Part shown: in pieces, positions 16,560 through 25,374 of the stretch
Numbering within the stretch: position 1 is the stretch's first letter
How the letters are laid out: each line of letters starts with the position of its first letter
From: Caccovicinus sp964425595
GTDB taxonomy: Bacteria; Bacillota; Clostridia; Lachnospirales; Lachnospiraceae
Assembly: GCA_964425595.1 (NCBI GenBank)
Contig: CAYRMW010000007.1
Location: forward strand, 1 to 57,262
Length of the DNA: 57,262 nt
Direction of reading: 5' to 3'
The notes under the pieces: generated by a model
What the model saw: only the letters and a program-made list of their open reading frames with translations
What the model was told of the DNA's origin: nothing
Database searches by the model: none
Program-made: the position numbers and the translations under genes

Positions 16560-18527
16560 TCATTTAAATTTCATCGTTTCGCCGTCATTTTCGGCAAAGA
16601 GACCGTATTTTTTCATCCAGCGCCACAGGGTCGCTTTGCTGATCCCCAGAGAGGCCGCCGTGCGTACACGGTTTCCGTCCTGTTCGGCCAGTGCCCGGAT
16701 AAGCCTGGCCTTGCGCAGGCTGTCCGCCCGGCCGGGCGTTTCCCCCGCATTCGCTTCCTCTCCTGTCCGGCCGTCTGCTTCCGGATCCTCTCCCGTCCGG
16801 GCGATGGAATCCGGATACAGTTCATCCATCAGCTTCTCCGCGGCCGCTCTGGTGATCTTTCGCCCGGACGCCGTCAGGATCAGCCGTTCGCCGTAATGTT
16901 CGATCTGGTAGAGGTTTCCCGGCCACGGACAGCGCAGCAAAAACGCCATGGCGTCCTCTTCCAGCCGATGATACCGCTGAAATTTCTCGCAGCTTTCCCG
17001 TATGACCTGCGAAAGCTTCTCCCTAAGGTCCTCCGGACGCTCCCGCATCGGCGGGACCGTTAAGAGCAGCCCCTGGAGCTGGTAATACAGATCCTTTCGG
17101 AAGTTCCCGGCGTAAACCGCCTCTTCCAGCTTCCCCTCTTCCTCCACCGCAGCCAGGATCCGCACATCCGCGTGCCGGCCCCCGGCCGCGGTCTTTCCGG
17201 AGCGGATCTTTCCGCCGATCAGATGGAACAGCCGCACCTGATTGGCCGGCGTCAGCCACTCCACATCCCGGATAAACAGACTTCCCCCGTCCGCCTGCGC
17301 TGCAGCGCCTCCCTCATTAAACAGCAGGGCATACTGCTCCTCATCGCTCAGCCCGGCACAGGATACCTGGAGAAACCCATTGCGGCACCGCGCACTTTCG
17401 TTGTGGATGCCCTGCGCCAAAAGCTCCCGCTCAGTGCCGGGCTCACCGGCGATCAGGACCGGAAGGTCAGACAGTGCATACAGCCGGGCTTTGTGGATGC
17501 AGGACTCCATGGCGGCCGATGCCTGCAGGGCATCGGAAAGGCGTCCCAGTGCAATCAGGCCACCGGGGCGCTGCTTCTTCCCGCCCTTAGGTTCCGCTGC
17601 CGGTCTGCGCGTCATCTTATGACAGGTAAGGATCGCGCCGTCCGCCCTGCCCTCGATCAGCACCGGCGCCAGCATGGCAAACACCGACCCGGATCTTAAC
17701 TGGAGGAACGCGGAACATCCCTCCCCGTCGCCTTCGAGCGTCCGTTTTACCTGTTCCCTGTCAAGCTCCGGAAAAATTTCCGTCAGTGCTCTGCCCATCA
17801 GCTCCGTCCTAGGACGCCCCAAAAGGTCTTCCATCAGCGGGTTCACCGCCGTGATCCGCCCCCGTCCGTCGGCGTTGACTACCCCGCCAAAGGAGTAGTC
17901 CAGAAGGGTCTCCATCTGGGCGGCGTTCTTTTTCTCCACATCCATGGCATAGCTGACGCTCTCCGCCATGGAAAAAGCATTCCGCAGGGAATCCTCCGTG
18001 GTTGACAGAAAGAGCGACGGAACATGATGCTCCGCCGCGATCTCCACCGCCACCTCGCCGCCGATGACCAGATCGACCTTTTCCTCCACCGCCCGCAGGG
18101 CGTAGTCGCGCAGCTGTTCATTATCCGGTGCGTAAAACGTCCGAAGCTCGATCGCGTAGATCGAATCAAAATAGGACATGTCGCAAAACATATTCCGAAA
18201 GCCCACCACGGCGATCACCGGGTTCGGCTTCTTGACGATCTGCCTGGCCTTCACGATGAGAAGCGCCATCTCCTGGGCGGTAAGGACGATCTCGATCACC
18301 GGAATATCCGTATACTGCTTGATCATCGATGCCTGCAGGCCCCTGGCAATGATCACGGAGGCCCCTCCGGCGATCGCCTGCCTGGCCTCGGTTACGATAT
18401 TCCGCGTCCGAACCACCTTCATCATGCTGATCTCAAAGTGCTTTTTTTGGTAGCTTTTTTCCTGGAGGATATTATGCGCCTGGTAGACCATCTCTTCCCT
18501 GGGCACCAGCAATGCAATCTTTTCCAT
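16560..18527 (-). CDS. PrpR_N-PAS-Fis regulator with degenerate AAA+ domain
   Basis: Transcription factor of 655 residues laid out like a sigma-54 activator: PrpR N-terminal sensor domain (about 1-195), PAS domain (about 205-300), AAA+ domain (about 330-560) and a C-terminal Fis-type helix-turn-helix (RTAASLGISKATLWRWMKK). The AAA+ domain is broken at nearly every key site. Walker A GESGTGKE reads GEPGTERE, with Lys changed to Arg. The GAFTGA loop that touches sigma-54 is absent (FNEGGAAAQADGG instead). Walker B LFLDEI reads LFIRDV, and the sensor AATN reads AAVE. It therefore probably binds DNA and a ligand without ATP-driven sigma-54 activation. The neighbouring garR operon has a sigma-A promoter, in agreement. 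Follows the pectinesterase gene by 7 bases. Confidence 0.85.
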   Translation of the reverse strand: MEKIALLVPREEMVYQAHNILQEKSYQKKHFEISMMKVVRTRNIVTEARQAIAGGASVIIARGLQASMIKQYTDIPVIEIVLTAQEMALLIVKARQIVKKPNPVIAVVGFRNMFCDMSYFDSIYAIELRTFYAPDNEQLRDYALRAVEEKVDLVIGGEVAVEIAAEHHVPSLFLSTTEDSLRNAFSMAESVSYAMDVEKKNAAQMETLLDYSFGGVVNADGRGRITAVNPLMEDLLGRPRTELMGRALTEIFPELDREQVKRTLEGDGEGCSAFLQLRSGSVFAMLAPVLIEGRADGAILTCHKMTRRPAAEPKGGKKQRPGGLIALGRLSDALQASAAMESCIHKARLYALSDLPVLIAGEPGTERELLAQGIHNESARCRNGFLQVSCAGLSDEEQYALLFNEGGAAAQADGGSLFIRDVEWLTPANQVRLFHLIGGKIRSGKTAAGGRHADVRILAAVEEEGKLEEAVYAGNFRKDLYYQLQGLLLTVPPMRERPEDLREKLSQVIRESCEKFQRYHRLEEDAMAFLLRCPWPGNLYQIEHYGERLILTASGRKITRAAAEKLMDELYPDSIARTGEDPEADGRTGEEANAGETPGRADSLRKARLIRALAEQDGNRVRTAASLGISKATLWRWMKKYGLFAENDGETMKFK

Positions 18528-18534
18528 AATCGTA

Positions 18535-19554
18535 TCAGCTTTCCGGGTCCCATCCGTCGTCCCCGGCCAGGACCGCTTCCCTCGTATACCGCGGAAGATC
18601 TTCTTCCTTCAGCACGTGGCACCAGTCCGGCCTTCCTTCCAGCCTGGCTCCCGGCCCCTTGCAGGCGTACTCCGCAAAAAAGCTGGCGGTATGCGCCTTT
18701 TCCTTGTCCCAGTCGTGCCAGCCCTCTGCCCTGATATGCGGGCCGATCTCACAGCCGATCAGCACCGTCTGTCCAAAGTCTCTCCACGGCCGGCCCAGGT
18801 AAACCGTCCCGTCCGGACAGTTGCTGCAGAAGCGGCATCCGTGCATGACGTATCCATAGGCCGAATCTTCCGGCGTCGAAGGCGCCGTCACATAGCCCAT
18901 GATCTCTTTCTCTATATATTTAGAAAAGAACACACAGTGTTCGAAATACGCCGTCGCTCCGCCGAAGATGAAATCGACCTCGCCCTCGATATAGCAGTTT
19001 TTATAGTACTGTCTCCTCTTTTCCCGCGGAGCGTACTGTTTCGGCCCGACAAAGCCGTCCACCTGGTACTCCTTCCTGGGCAGCGGCGCGGTAAACAGGG
19101 TATCCTGCCAGCCCAGCAGCCGGCAGGCGTCCACCACCATCCGGTCGCCATCCGCGTACAGGGCAAGCGCCTGGCCGGCCTCCAAGCCAGGACCGGCGGT
19201 GTTTTCAATGGTCAGGCCGCGCAGCGTCACATCCGGTGCATCCACAAAAAACGTATAGCTGCGGAATGTCCCCCGCTTCTTTCCATCCGCCATGATCTCC
19301 TTCGCACCCAACTTGTAGGTAATGACCGTATCCCTCACCGCGTCCGGGTCAGCGCCTTCGATCACCACGCCGGGGATCCGCACCGTCACCTGCTCCTTAT
19401 AATGTCCCGGATACACCAGGATCTTTCTTTCCTCTTCCGGATTCATCTCCAGATAATCCAATGCCTCCTGCAGCTGGTCGAATATCTGGTGGCAGTCTTC
19501 ACCCAGATCCATGATCTCCTCGTCCAGCAGACTCTTCCTTTGAACCGCAATCAT
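18535..19554 (-). CDS. Pectinesterase family protein without signal peptide
   Basis: Carbohydrate esterase family 8 beta-helix protein (339 residues). The signature residues of pectin methylesterases are present: GQALALYADGDR, the QDT of LLGWQDTLF, the catalytic Asp of EVDFIFGGA and the LGRPWRDFG segment. It would remove methyl groups from pectic material. No signal peptide is seen (the N-terminus is MIAVQRKSLLDEE), so it should act inside the cell, on imported oligogalacturonides. AAAGGAGAGG lies 7 bases before the ATG. Linked by 7 bases to the PrpR_N regulator gene, which suggests that the regulator senses products of the same pathway. Confidence 0.88.
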   Translation of the reverse strand: MIAVQRKSLLDEEIMDLGEDCHQIFDQLQEALDYLEMNPEEERKILVYPGHYKEQVTVRIPGVVIEGADPDAVRDTVITYKLGAKEIMADGKKRGTFRSYTFFVDAPDVTLRGLTIENTAGPGLEAGQALALYADGDRMVVDACRLLGWQDTLFTAPLPRKEYQVDGFVGPKQYAPREKRRQYYKNCYIEGEVDFIFGGATAYFEHCVFFSKYIEKEIMGYVTAPSTPEDSAYGYVMHGCRFCSNCPDGTVYLGRPWRDFGQTVLIGCEIGPHIRAEGWHDWDKEKAHTASFFAEYACKGPGARLEGRPDWCHVLKEEDLPRYTREAVLAGDDGWDPES

Positions 19555-19643
19555 CGCAATCCTCTCCTTTTTCTATCTGTCACTCCAACTAACCTTCCGC
19601 CGGTCACGCGCCGCACATTCTTTTCCGCCGCGGACGGATGAAG

Positions 19644-19693
19644 CAAAAAGGGAACACCCCCGCGGCAGCGTCCGGCCGCAAAGCGGTGTTCCC
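19644..19693 (-). terminator. Terminator of guaB
   Basis: Arms GGGAACACC and GGTGTTCCC with a GC-rich loop, followed on the minus strand by TTTTTGC, 10 bases after the guaB stop. Confidence 0.85.
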
Positions 19694-19703
19694 TGGTCTT
19701 TCC

Positions 19704-21158
19704 TTACGCGTCTATGCTGTAGTTCGGCGCTTCCTTCGTGATGTGGATGTCATGAGGATGGCTCTCCTTCAAGGACGCCGCCGTGATCTTCACAAACCGC
19801 CCGGTCTCCTGGAGCGTCCGGATATCCTGCGCACCGCAGTAACCCATACCGGAACGAAGTCCGCCAAGCAGCTGGAATACCGTATCCTCTACCAGCCCCT
19901 TGTATGCCACGCGTCCTTCCACGCCTTCCGGAACCAGCTTCTTCGCATCCGTCTGGAAATAACGGTCCTTGCTGCCATTTTCCATCGCCGCGATCGAACC
20001 CATGCCGCGGTAAACCTTATACTTCCTTCCCTGGTAGAGTTCGAAATCACCCGGACTCTCATCACACCCCGCGAACATGCTGCCCATCATACACACATTT
20101 CCGCCGGCCGCGATCGCCTTGGTGATATCGCCGGAATACTTGATACCGCCGTCCGCGATGATCGGAATACCATACTCCTTTGCCACCGCATAGCAATCCA
20201 TCACAGCCGAGATCTGCGGAACGCCGATACCGGCCACCACACGGGTCGTACAGATCGAGCCGGGGCCGATTCCTACCTTGACCGCGTCGGCCCCTGCCTC
20301 GATCAGCGCCCTGGTCGCCTCGCCGGTCGCTACATTGCCCGCGATCACCTGGAGATCCGGATAAGCCTCCTTCAGCATCTTCACGCAGCGGATGACATTC
20401 GCCGAATGGCCGTGGGCGGAATCCAGCACCACCACATCCACCTTGGCTTCCAGCAGCGCCTCCGCCCGCTCCAGAACATTCGCGGTGATGCCGAGCGCCG
20501 CGCCGCAGAGCAGCCGGCCCTGCGCATCCTTGGCCGACATTGGGTACTTGATCTGCTTTTCAATGTCCTTAATGGTAATAAGGCCCTTAAGATTAAAGTC
20601 ATCATCCACGATCGGGAGCTTCTCCACCCGGGCCTTGGCCAGGATGCGCTTCGCCTCCAGCATGGTGATGCCTTCCTTCGCCGTCACCAGATTCCGCGTG
20701 GTCATGCACTCCTTGATCTTGCGGCTGAAATCCTCTTCAAACTTCAGATCCCGGTTGGTGATGATGCCGACCAGCTTTTTACCTTCCGTGATCGGGACAC
20801 CGGATATGCGGAACTTCGCCATCAGCTCATCGGCATCTTTCAGCGTATGCTCCGGAGATAACGAAAATGGGTCGGTGATCACTCCGTTTTCGGAACGTTT
20901 TACTTTATCTACTTCCTCTGCCTGCGCTTTGATCGACATATTCTTGTGAATAATGCCGATCCCGCCCTGCCTGGCCATGGCAATCGCCATCCGATGCTCC
21001 GTCACCGTATCCATCCCTGCACTCATCAGCGGAATATTCAGCTTGATCTTTCTGGTAAGATACGTGGTAAGATCAACCTGATTAGGGATCACTTCCGAAT
21101 AGGACGGCACCAGAAGAACATCATCAAATGTAATGCCTTCACCGATAATTGTACCCAT
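19704..21158 (-). CDS. guaB: IMP dehydrogenase
   Basis: Catalyses the NAD-dependent oxidation of IMP to XMP, the first step to GMP. N-terminal FDDVLLVP; a pair of CBS domains (about residues 95-210, with GVPITEGKKLVGIITNRD); the catalytic Cys loop GIGPGSICTTR; and GGIKYSGDITKA and MGSMFAG further on. The 484 residues from the ATG at 21158 are the normal length. The frame extends 28 codons upstream, but GAGGAG lies 6 bases before this ATG and the promoter falls inside the extension. Single-gene unit with its own promoter and terminator. Confidence 0.97.
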   Translation of the reverse strand: MGTIIGEGITFDDVLLVPSYSEVIPNQVDLTTYLTRKIKLNIPLMSAGMDTVTEHRMAIAMARQGGIGIIHKNMSIKAQAEEVDKVKRSENGVITDPFSLSPEHTLKDADELMAKFRISGVPITEGKKLVGIITNRDLKFEEDFSRKIKECMTTRNLVTAKEGITMLEAKRILAKARVEKLPIVDDDFNLKGLITIKDIEKQIKYPMSAKDAQGRLLCGAALGITANVLERAEALLEAKVDVVVLDSAHGHSANVIRCVKMLKEAYPDLQVIAGNVATGEATRALIEAGADAVKVGIGPGSICTTRVVAGIGVPQISAVMDCYAVAKEYGIPIIADGGIKYSGDITKAIAAGGNVCMMGSMFAGCDESPGDFELYQGRKYKVYRGMGSIAAMENGSKDRYFQTDAKKLVPEGVEGRVAYKGLVEDTVFQLLGGLRSGMGYCGAQDIRTLQETGRFVKITAASLKESHPHDIHITKEAPNYSIDA

Positions 21159-21223
21159 CGAATTCTCCTCGCTTTCTTTCGCTTTCTCTGCATACCTGTA
21201 GGCTATTTTCTTGTTAGTAGCTA

Positions 21224-21252
21224 ATTCTAACAAACTTTCCATAGCTTGTCAA
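21224..21252 (-). promoter_or_regulatory. Promoter of guaB
   Basis: Minus strand TTGACA (21247-21252), 17-base spacer, TAGAAT (21224-21229). A perfect palindrome CCTTTGCAAAGG (21254-21265) lies directly upstream of the -35. Confidence 0.8.
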
Positions 21253-21406
21253 ACCTTTGCAAAGGATGTTTTATTCATTTTACTAATGATCCTGTCCCAC
21301 TCCGTCTAATAGATCATCCGGTTTCTTTGCCCGCCCGCGGCCGGACATCCGGTCTCTTCGCTGCATCCCCGGCCGCGTCCAAAATTCCGGCGGCCTCCGT
21401 GTACAT

Positions 21407-21436
21407 CAAAAAGGTGCAGAGAATACTCTCTGCACC
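21407..21436 (-). terminator. Terminator after the DUF6106 gene
   Basis: Perfect 10-bp arms GGTGCAGAGA and TCTCTGCACC with a 4-base loop, then TTTTTG on the minus strand. Confidence 0.9.
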
Positions 21437-21460
21437 CAAGTATAGTGTGGAAGGATCAGT

Positions 21461-21955
21461 CTACACAACGATCTTCCTCGGTGTCGTATGACGGATCGCC
21501 TGGATCAGTTTTTCATTGGGCTCAAGGAGCACCTTCGTGTGCTGTCCGCCCTGCTGATAGATCAAAGCGTATGTCTTCACACCCTTCTGACCGGAGGAGC
21601 AGTCCAGAACTTTCATGCCCTGGCTCTCATAATCCTTCAGAATATAGGAGTCCGACGGGGCTATCATCATCAGTTCTTCCTTGGAACACTCCATCACCTT
21701 TTTCCGCCTGGCCCTTCCCAGGATCTTATCCACAGACAAGGTTCCGTCAACATACAGGTATTCATACTCCACAGTCAGCGCCTGAAAGATGAAGTACGTT
21801 GCCGCAATCATCGCCAGGAGCACCAACGCCCCCCAGACTACCGCCATCGCCAGAAGAAGTGCGATCAGGCAAAGCACGCCCATCACTATCCGTACCGGCC
21901 AGGCATACGCCGGTTCTCTGCGTTTTACCAGCCACTCAACATAATCCTGATTCAT
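21461..21955 (-). CDS. DUF6106 family membrane protein
   Basis: Protein of 164 residues, similar to what I know as DUF6106, a family of Lachnospiraceae. Two adjoining hydrophobic helices lie near the N-terminus (about residues 20-60, VMGVLCLIALLLAMAVVWGA and on). They are followed by a soluble domain with EYEYLYVDGTLSVDKILGR, KKVMECSKEEL and a conserved HTKVLLEPNEKLIQAI end, which recalls PH-like (YdbT/bPH) modules. Function unknown. It follows groEL by 63 bases and ends at a strong terminator, so it may be part of the heat-shock transcript. Confidence 0.7.
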   Translation of the reverse strand: MNQDYVEWLVKRREPAYAWPVRIVMGVLCLIALLLAMAVVWGALVLLAMIAATYFIFQALTVEYEYLYVDGTLSVDKILGRARRKKVMECSKEELMMIAPSDSYILKDYESQGMKVLDCSSGQKGVKTYALIYQQGGQHTKVLLEPNEKLIQAIRHTTPRKIVV

Positions 21956-22018
21956 CGGTCGTGTTTCCTTTCCTTAACTCTGCTGCGATCCTGGGGAAAT
22001 CCATGGCGCGGGTGGGAA

Positions 22019-23641
22019 TTACATCATTCCGCCCATGCCGCCTGCCGGTGCCGCCGCAGGAGTCTCCTCCTTGATGTTAGCAACGACAGACTCGGTCGTC
22101 AGTAAGGTCGAAGCTACGCTGGTCGCGTTCTGCAGCGCACTTCTGGTCACCTTGGCCGGATCCAGGATGCCTGCCTTGATCATATCAACGTACTCTTCCT
22201 TATATGCGTCGAAACCAACGCCTACCGGAGACTCCTTTACCTTATTGATGATCACCGAACCCTCCAGGCCCGCATTCGCCACGATGTGATACAGCGGTGC
22301 TTCCAGAGCCTTTAAGATGATCTTCGCGCCGGTCTTTTCATCGCCTTCCAGATCCTCTAACATTCCCTTGATCTTCTCGGCCGTATGAACGTAAGCGGAA
22401 CCGCCGCCTGCGATGATGCCTTCTTCCACTGCGGCCTTGGTCGCAGCCAGAGCGTCCTCCATGCGGAGCTTCGCTTCCTTCATCTCGGTCTCGGTAGCTG
22501 CGCCTACACGGATCACCGCTACACCGCCGGCCAGCTTAGCCAGTCTCTCCTGCAGCTTCTCTCTGTCGAAATCCGAAGTGGTCTCTTCGATCTGCGCGCG
22601 GATCTGCGCCACACGAGCGGCAATATCCGCCTTGTCGCCGCAGCCGTCTACGATGATCGTGTTCTCCTTCTGTACCTTAACGGACTTCGCACGTCCCAGC
22701 TGATCCATGGTGGTGTCCTTCAGATCCAGCCCCAGTTCATCGGAGATCACCTGGCCGCCGGTCAGGACAGCGATATCCTTTAACATCTCTTTTCTTCTGT
22801 CACCGTAGCCGGGCGCCTTTACCGCTACAACGCTGAAGGTACCTCTTAACTTGTTGACGATCAGGGTGGTCAGTGCCTCGCCCTCAACATCCTCCGCGAT
22901 GATCAGCAGCTTCGCGCCGGTCTTTACGATCTGCTCCAGCAGGGGCAGGATCTCCTGGATGTTGGAAATCTTCTTATCGGTGATCAGGATGTAGGGATCA
23001 TCCAGCACCGCTTCCATCTTGTCCATATCCGTAGCCATATAAGCGGATACATAGCCGCGGTCAAACTGCATTCCTTCCACCAGATCCAGCTCGGTCCGCA
23101 TGGTCTTGGACTCCTCGATCGTGATGACGCCGTCCTTGGAAACCTTCTCCATCGCATCGGCAACCATCTCGCCCACTTCATCATCGGAAGCGGAAATCGC
23201 GGCTACTCTCGCGATCTGCGCCTTGCCCTCGATGGGCTTGGACATTTCCTTAATGCACTCTACGGCTGCCTCGGTAGCCTTCTTCATGCCCTTTCTCAGC
23301 ACGATGGGATTGGCACCTGCCGCCAGGTTCTTCATGCCCTCGTTGATCATGGCCTGCGCAAGGACCGTAGCGGTGGTGGTACCGTCGCCGGCTACGTCAT
23401 TCGTCTTCGTCGCCACTTCCTTAACCAGCTGCGCGCCCATATTCTCATAAGGATCGGCCAGCTCGATCTCCTTGGCGATGGTCACGCCGTCGTTGGTGAT
23501 CAGCGGAGCGCCGAAGGACTTATCCAGAACCACGTTCCGTCCCTTGGGGCCCAAGGTAACACGGACCGTGTCCGCCAGCTGGTTTACGCCTGACTCTAAT
23601 GCTTTTCTGGCATCTACGCCATATTTGATTTCCTTTGCCAT
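22019..23641 (-). CDS. groEL: Chaperonin GroEL
   Basis: 60-kDa chaperonin (540 residues) that forms the double-ring folding chamber with GroES. Characteristic are GPKGRNVVLDKSFGAP, the ATP site GDGTTTATVLAQ (about residues 85-96), IAGGGSAYVH and the C-terminal Gly/Met tail GGMGGMM. Second gene of the groESL operon, 52 bases after groES, under CIRCE/HrcA control. Confidence 0.98.
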   Translation of the reverse strand: MAKEIKYGVDARKALESGVNQLADTVRVTLGPKGRNVVLDKSFGAPLITNDGVTIAKEIELADPYENMGAQLVKEVATKTNDVAGDGTTTATVLAQAMINEGMKNLAAGANPIVLRKGMKKATEAAVECIKEMSKPIEGKAQIARVAAISASDDEVGEMVADAMEKVSKDGVITIEESKTMRTELDLVEGMQFDRGYVSAYMATDMDKMEAVLDDPYILITDKKISNIQEILPLLEQIVKTGAKLLIIAEDVEGEALTTLIVNKLRGTFSVVAVKAPGYGDRRKEMLKDIAVLTGGQVISDELGLDLKDTTMDQLGRAKSVKVQKENTIIVDGCGDKADIAARVAQIRAQIEETTSDFDREKLQERLAKLAGGVAVIRVGAATETEMKEAKLRMEDALAATKAAVEEGIIAGGGSAYVHTAEKIKGMLEDLEGDEKTGAKIILKALEAPLYHIVANAGLEGSVIINKVKESPVGVGFDAYKEEYVDMIKAGILDPAKVTRSALQNATSVASTLLTTESVVANIKEETPAAAPAGGMGGMM

Positions 23642-23693
23642 AATAAATCAACCTCCAATATGTATATATTGATAAAATACCGTATGTTCCTGA

Positions 23694-23978
23694 TTACTCG
23701 ATCACAGCCAGAATATCATTCTGCTTAACGATGACATATTTTTCCTCGTCGACCTCAACGTCTGTTCCGGAATATTTGGAATAGATCACCTTGTCGCCGG
23801 CCTTTACCTGCATGGTAACCTCTTTTCCGTCTACCACGCCGCCCGGTCCTACGGCTACAACCTCAGCCTGCTGGGGTTTTTCCTTCGCCTGACCCGGAAG
23901 TACGATGCCGGACTTCGTCGTCTCTTCTGCAACCAGCTGCTTTAACACCACTCTGTCAAATAACGGTACTAACTTCAT
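23694..23978 (-). CDS. groES: Co-chaperonin GroES
   Basis: 10-kDa lid of the GroEL chamber (94 residues): PLFDRVVLKQL at the N-terminus, the mobile loop ETTKSGIVLPGQAKEKPQ, and GDKVIYSKYSGT. Typical length. First gene of the operon, with CIRCE and promoter upstream. Confidence 0.98.
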   Translation of the reverse strand: MKLVPLFDRVVLKQLVAEETTKSGIVLPGQAKEKPQQAEVVAVGPGGVVDGKEVTMQVKAGDKVIYSKYSGTDVEVDEEKYVIVKQNDILAVIE

Positions 23979-24057
23979 GATTCATTCCTCCTATGTAAAG
24001 TCTTTCCATTCAATCGGGATTCTTACTGAAAAGTCCTTCTCTCGAACTACATGATAT

Positions 24058-24100
24058 GTTATATCACGCTTTGTTAGCACTGTCAAGATGCGAGTGCTAA
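24058..24100 (-). promoter_or_regulatory. groESL promoter with CIRCE operator
   Basis: CIRCE inverted repeat TTAGCACTG-N9-GAGTGCTAA (24074-24100), one mismatch from the consensus 9-9-9 form. Minus strand TTGACA (24081-24086) lies inside it, and TATAAC (24058-24063) follows after 17 bases. HrcA bound to CIRCE would cover the -35. Confidence 0.93.
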
Positions 24101-24209
24101 TTTTTTCACTTTTTCGCCACATCATAAGACCGCGTCTCGCGCAGGTGCCTGCCTGGTCACTCTGGCGATGCCAACTCCGTCCGGCGCCCGGACGTTAACC
24201 AATTTTTTA

Positions 24210-24240
24210 CGATAAAATCCGTTTTATCGCTTCCTTTTTT
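24210..24240 (+). other. AT-rich dyad followed by a T-rich tract
   Basis: CGATAAAA-TCCG-TTTTATCG (24210-24229), then CTTCCTTTTTTT. It looks like a weak terminator on the plus strand, or an operator for the gene at 24417. No plus-strand gene lies close upstream. The remainder of the 437-base gap 23979-24416 holds the groESL promoter and no recognised gene. Confidence 0.4.
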
Positions 24241-24416
24241 TCTATATTCGTATTAAAATAGATGGCATGAAGCAGCCTATTCCTCTGCGAGCCTGCCGTG
24301 GCATGGATCCGGGGATGTTTAATGCGCCGCCCGTCTTTCACGGGATGGATGGCGCGCCGCCGCACAGACACGGGCGGCGCTGCATGAAGGTTTAACCAGG
24401 AGAGGAGCGATCGATT

Positions 24417-25166
24417 ATGGCAAAGAAAAGTTTGGGAAAGCTCATGGTACTGGCTGCGGCTGCGGGGGCCGCGGCTGCGGGTATTTCCTATTTGCGGAGG
24501 TATCATGTGTTTAACCGCGAGCTGGAAGAAGATTTCCATGATTTTGAGGGCGATGAAGAAGACTTCTTTGACGAAGACGAGGAGGATGTACCCGCAGCAG
24601 ACGAAGCGCCGAAGGCTTCAGCCAATGCCGACACCTCCCGGAAATATATCTCCCTGAACGCAAGCGCCGATGAACTTAAGGTGGCGGCTAAAGATATGGT
24701 CGATGCCGCAGGCAGTGTGGCCGACGCGGCAAAGAACGTGATCAGGGATGCGGCGGCGATCCTGTCGGACACGGCGATGGAAGCCGCGTCCGCTGCCAGG
24801 GACACCGCCCAGATCGTGAAGGCCCGGGCTGCCGAGATGACCGAGAACGAAGATCCGGAAGACGACCTCTTCCAGGATGAAGATGAAGATGAGGATGATG
24901 CCGCGGCAGGGCCCGCTCCGGTGGCTGCACCTTCCCGGGAATCAGCGCCTTCCATGTCCGATGCCGCCGAAGCGGAAGGAGAGACCGCCGTCCCGGAACC
25001 GCCGGCCGATACCGTTCCCGACGCGATCTCCTCTCCTGATCCGGCCGGTTCCGGAACGCTTTCCCGGCAGACGCATTCCGAAGACACCGTAGAGGTCACG
25101 GATCCGGAAGCGACGCCCGAGCTTGAGCCGGAACCGACTATCGTCATCGAAGAACCCGAAGAATGA
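24417..25166 (+). CDS. Acidic, membrane-anchored protein with helical repeats
   Basis: Unrecognised protein of 249 residues. A short basic N-terminus is followed by an Ala-rich hydrophobic helix (about residues 8-26), which could anchor it in the membrane, then an Asp/Glu/Phe patch, then an Ala-rich amphipathic helical region (about 80-140, with DAAGSVADAAKNVIRDAAA) reminiscent of YtxH or late-embryogenesis-type helices. The C-terminal half is disordered, acidic and Pro/Glu-rich. AGGAGAGGAG precedes the ATG. The composition is highly biased, so weak similarity to other acidic proteins means little. Flanked by groESL and a MocR regulator, neither of which indicates a role. Confidence 0.75.
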   Translation: MAKKSLGKLMVLAAAAGAAAAGISYLRRYHVFNRELEEDFHDFEGDEEDFFDEDEEDVPAADEAPKASANADTSRKYISLNASADELKVAAKDMVDAAGSVADAAKNVIRDAAAILSDTAMEAASAARDTAQIVKARAAEMTENEDPEDDLFQDEDEDEDDAAAGPAPVAAPSRESAPSMSDAAEAEGETAVPEPPADTVPDAISSPDPAGSGTLSRQTHSEDTVEVTDPEATPELEPEPTIVIEEPEE

Positions 25167-25249
25167 TCTGCTTGCTGCGTCAGACTTTCCAGACAGCAGC
25201 TTTTCCGAGGGATGTCGGTTAAGACCGATTGTACCCTGTTACATAAGAA

Positions 25250-25309
25250 AGAGGCTATCCCGGAGAATTCATGCTTTTTACCGCCTGGATTTTCTGTGGG
25301 ATAGCCTCT
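25250..25309 (-). other. Long-loop hairpin downstream of the MocR gene
   Basis: Perfect 12-bp arms AGAGGCTATCCC and GGGATAGCCTCT separated by 36 bases. On the minus strand it is followed by TTTCTTAT, so it may be a weak terminator for the MocR gene ending at 25375. Confidence 0.5.
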
Positions 25310-25374
25310 GATGGCGCTTGTCACGGACCTGAGACGGGAAGACGAAAAGGGTGAGAGTCCTATCGTAATCTTAA

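Noticed and set aside
19638..20861. Open frame of 407 codons opposite guaB
   Set aside because: Same reason: the minus-strand gene is a clear IMP dehydrogenase, and the antisense product is His/Arg-rich without family features.
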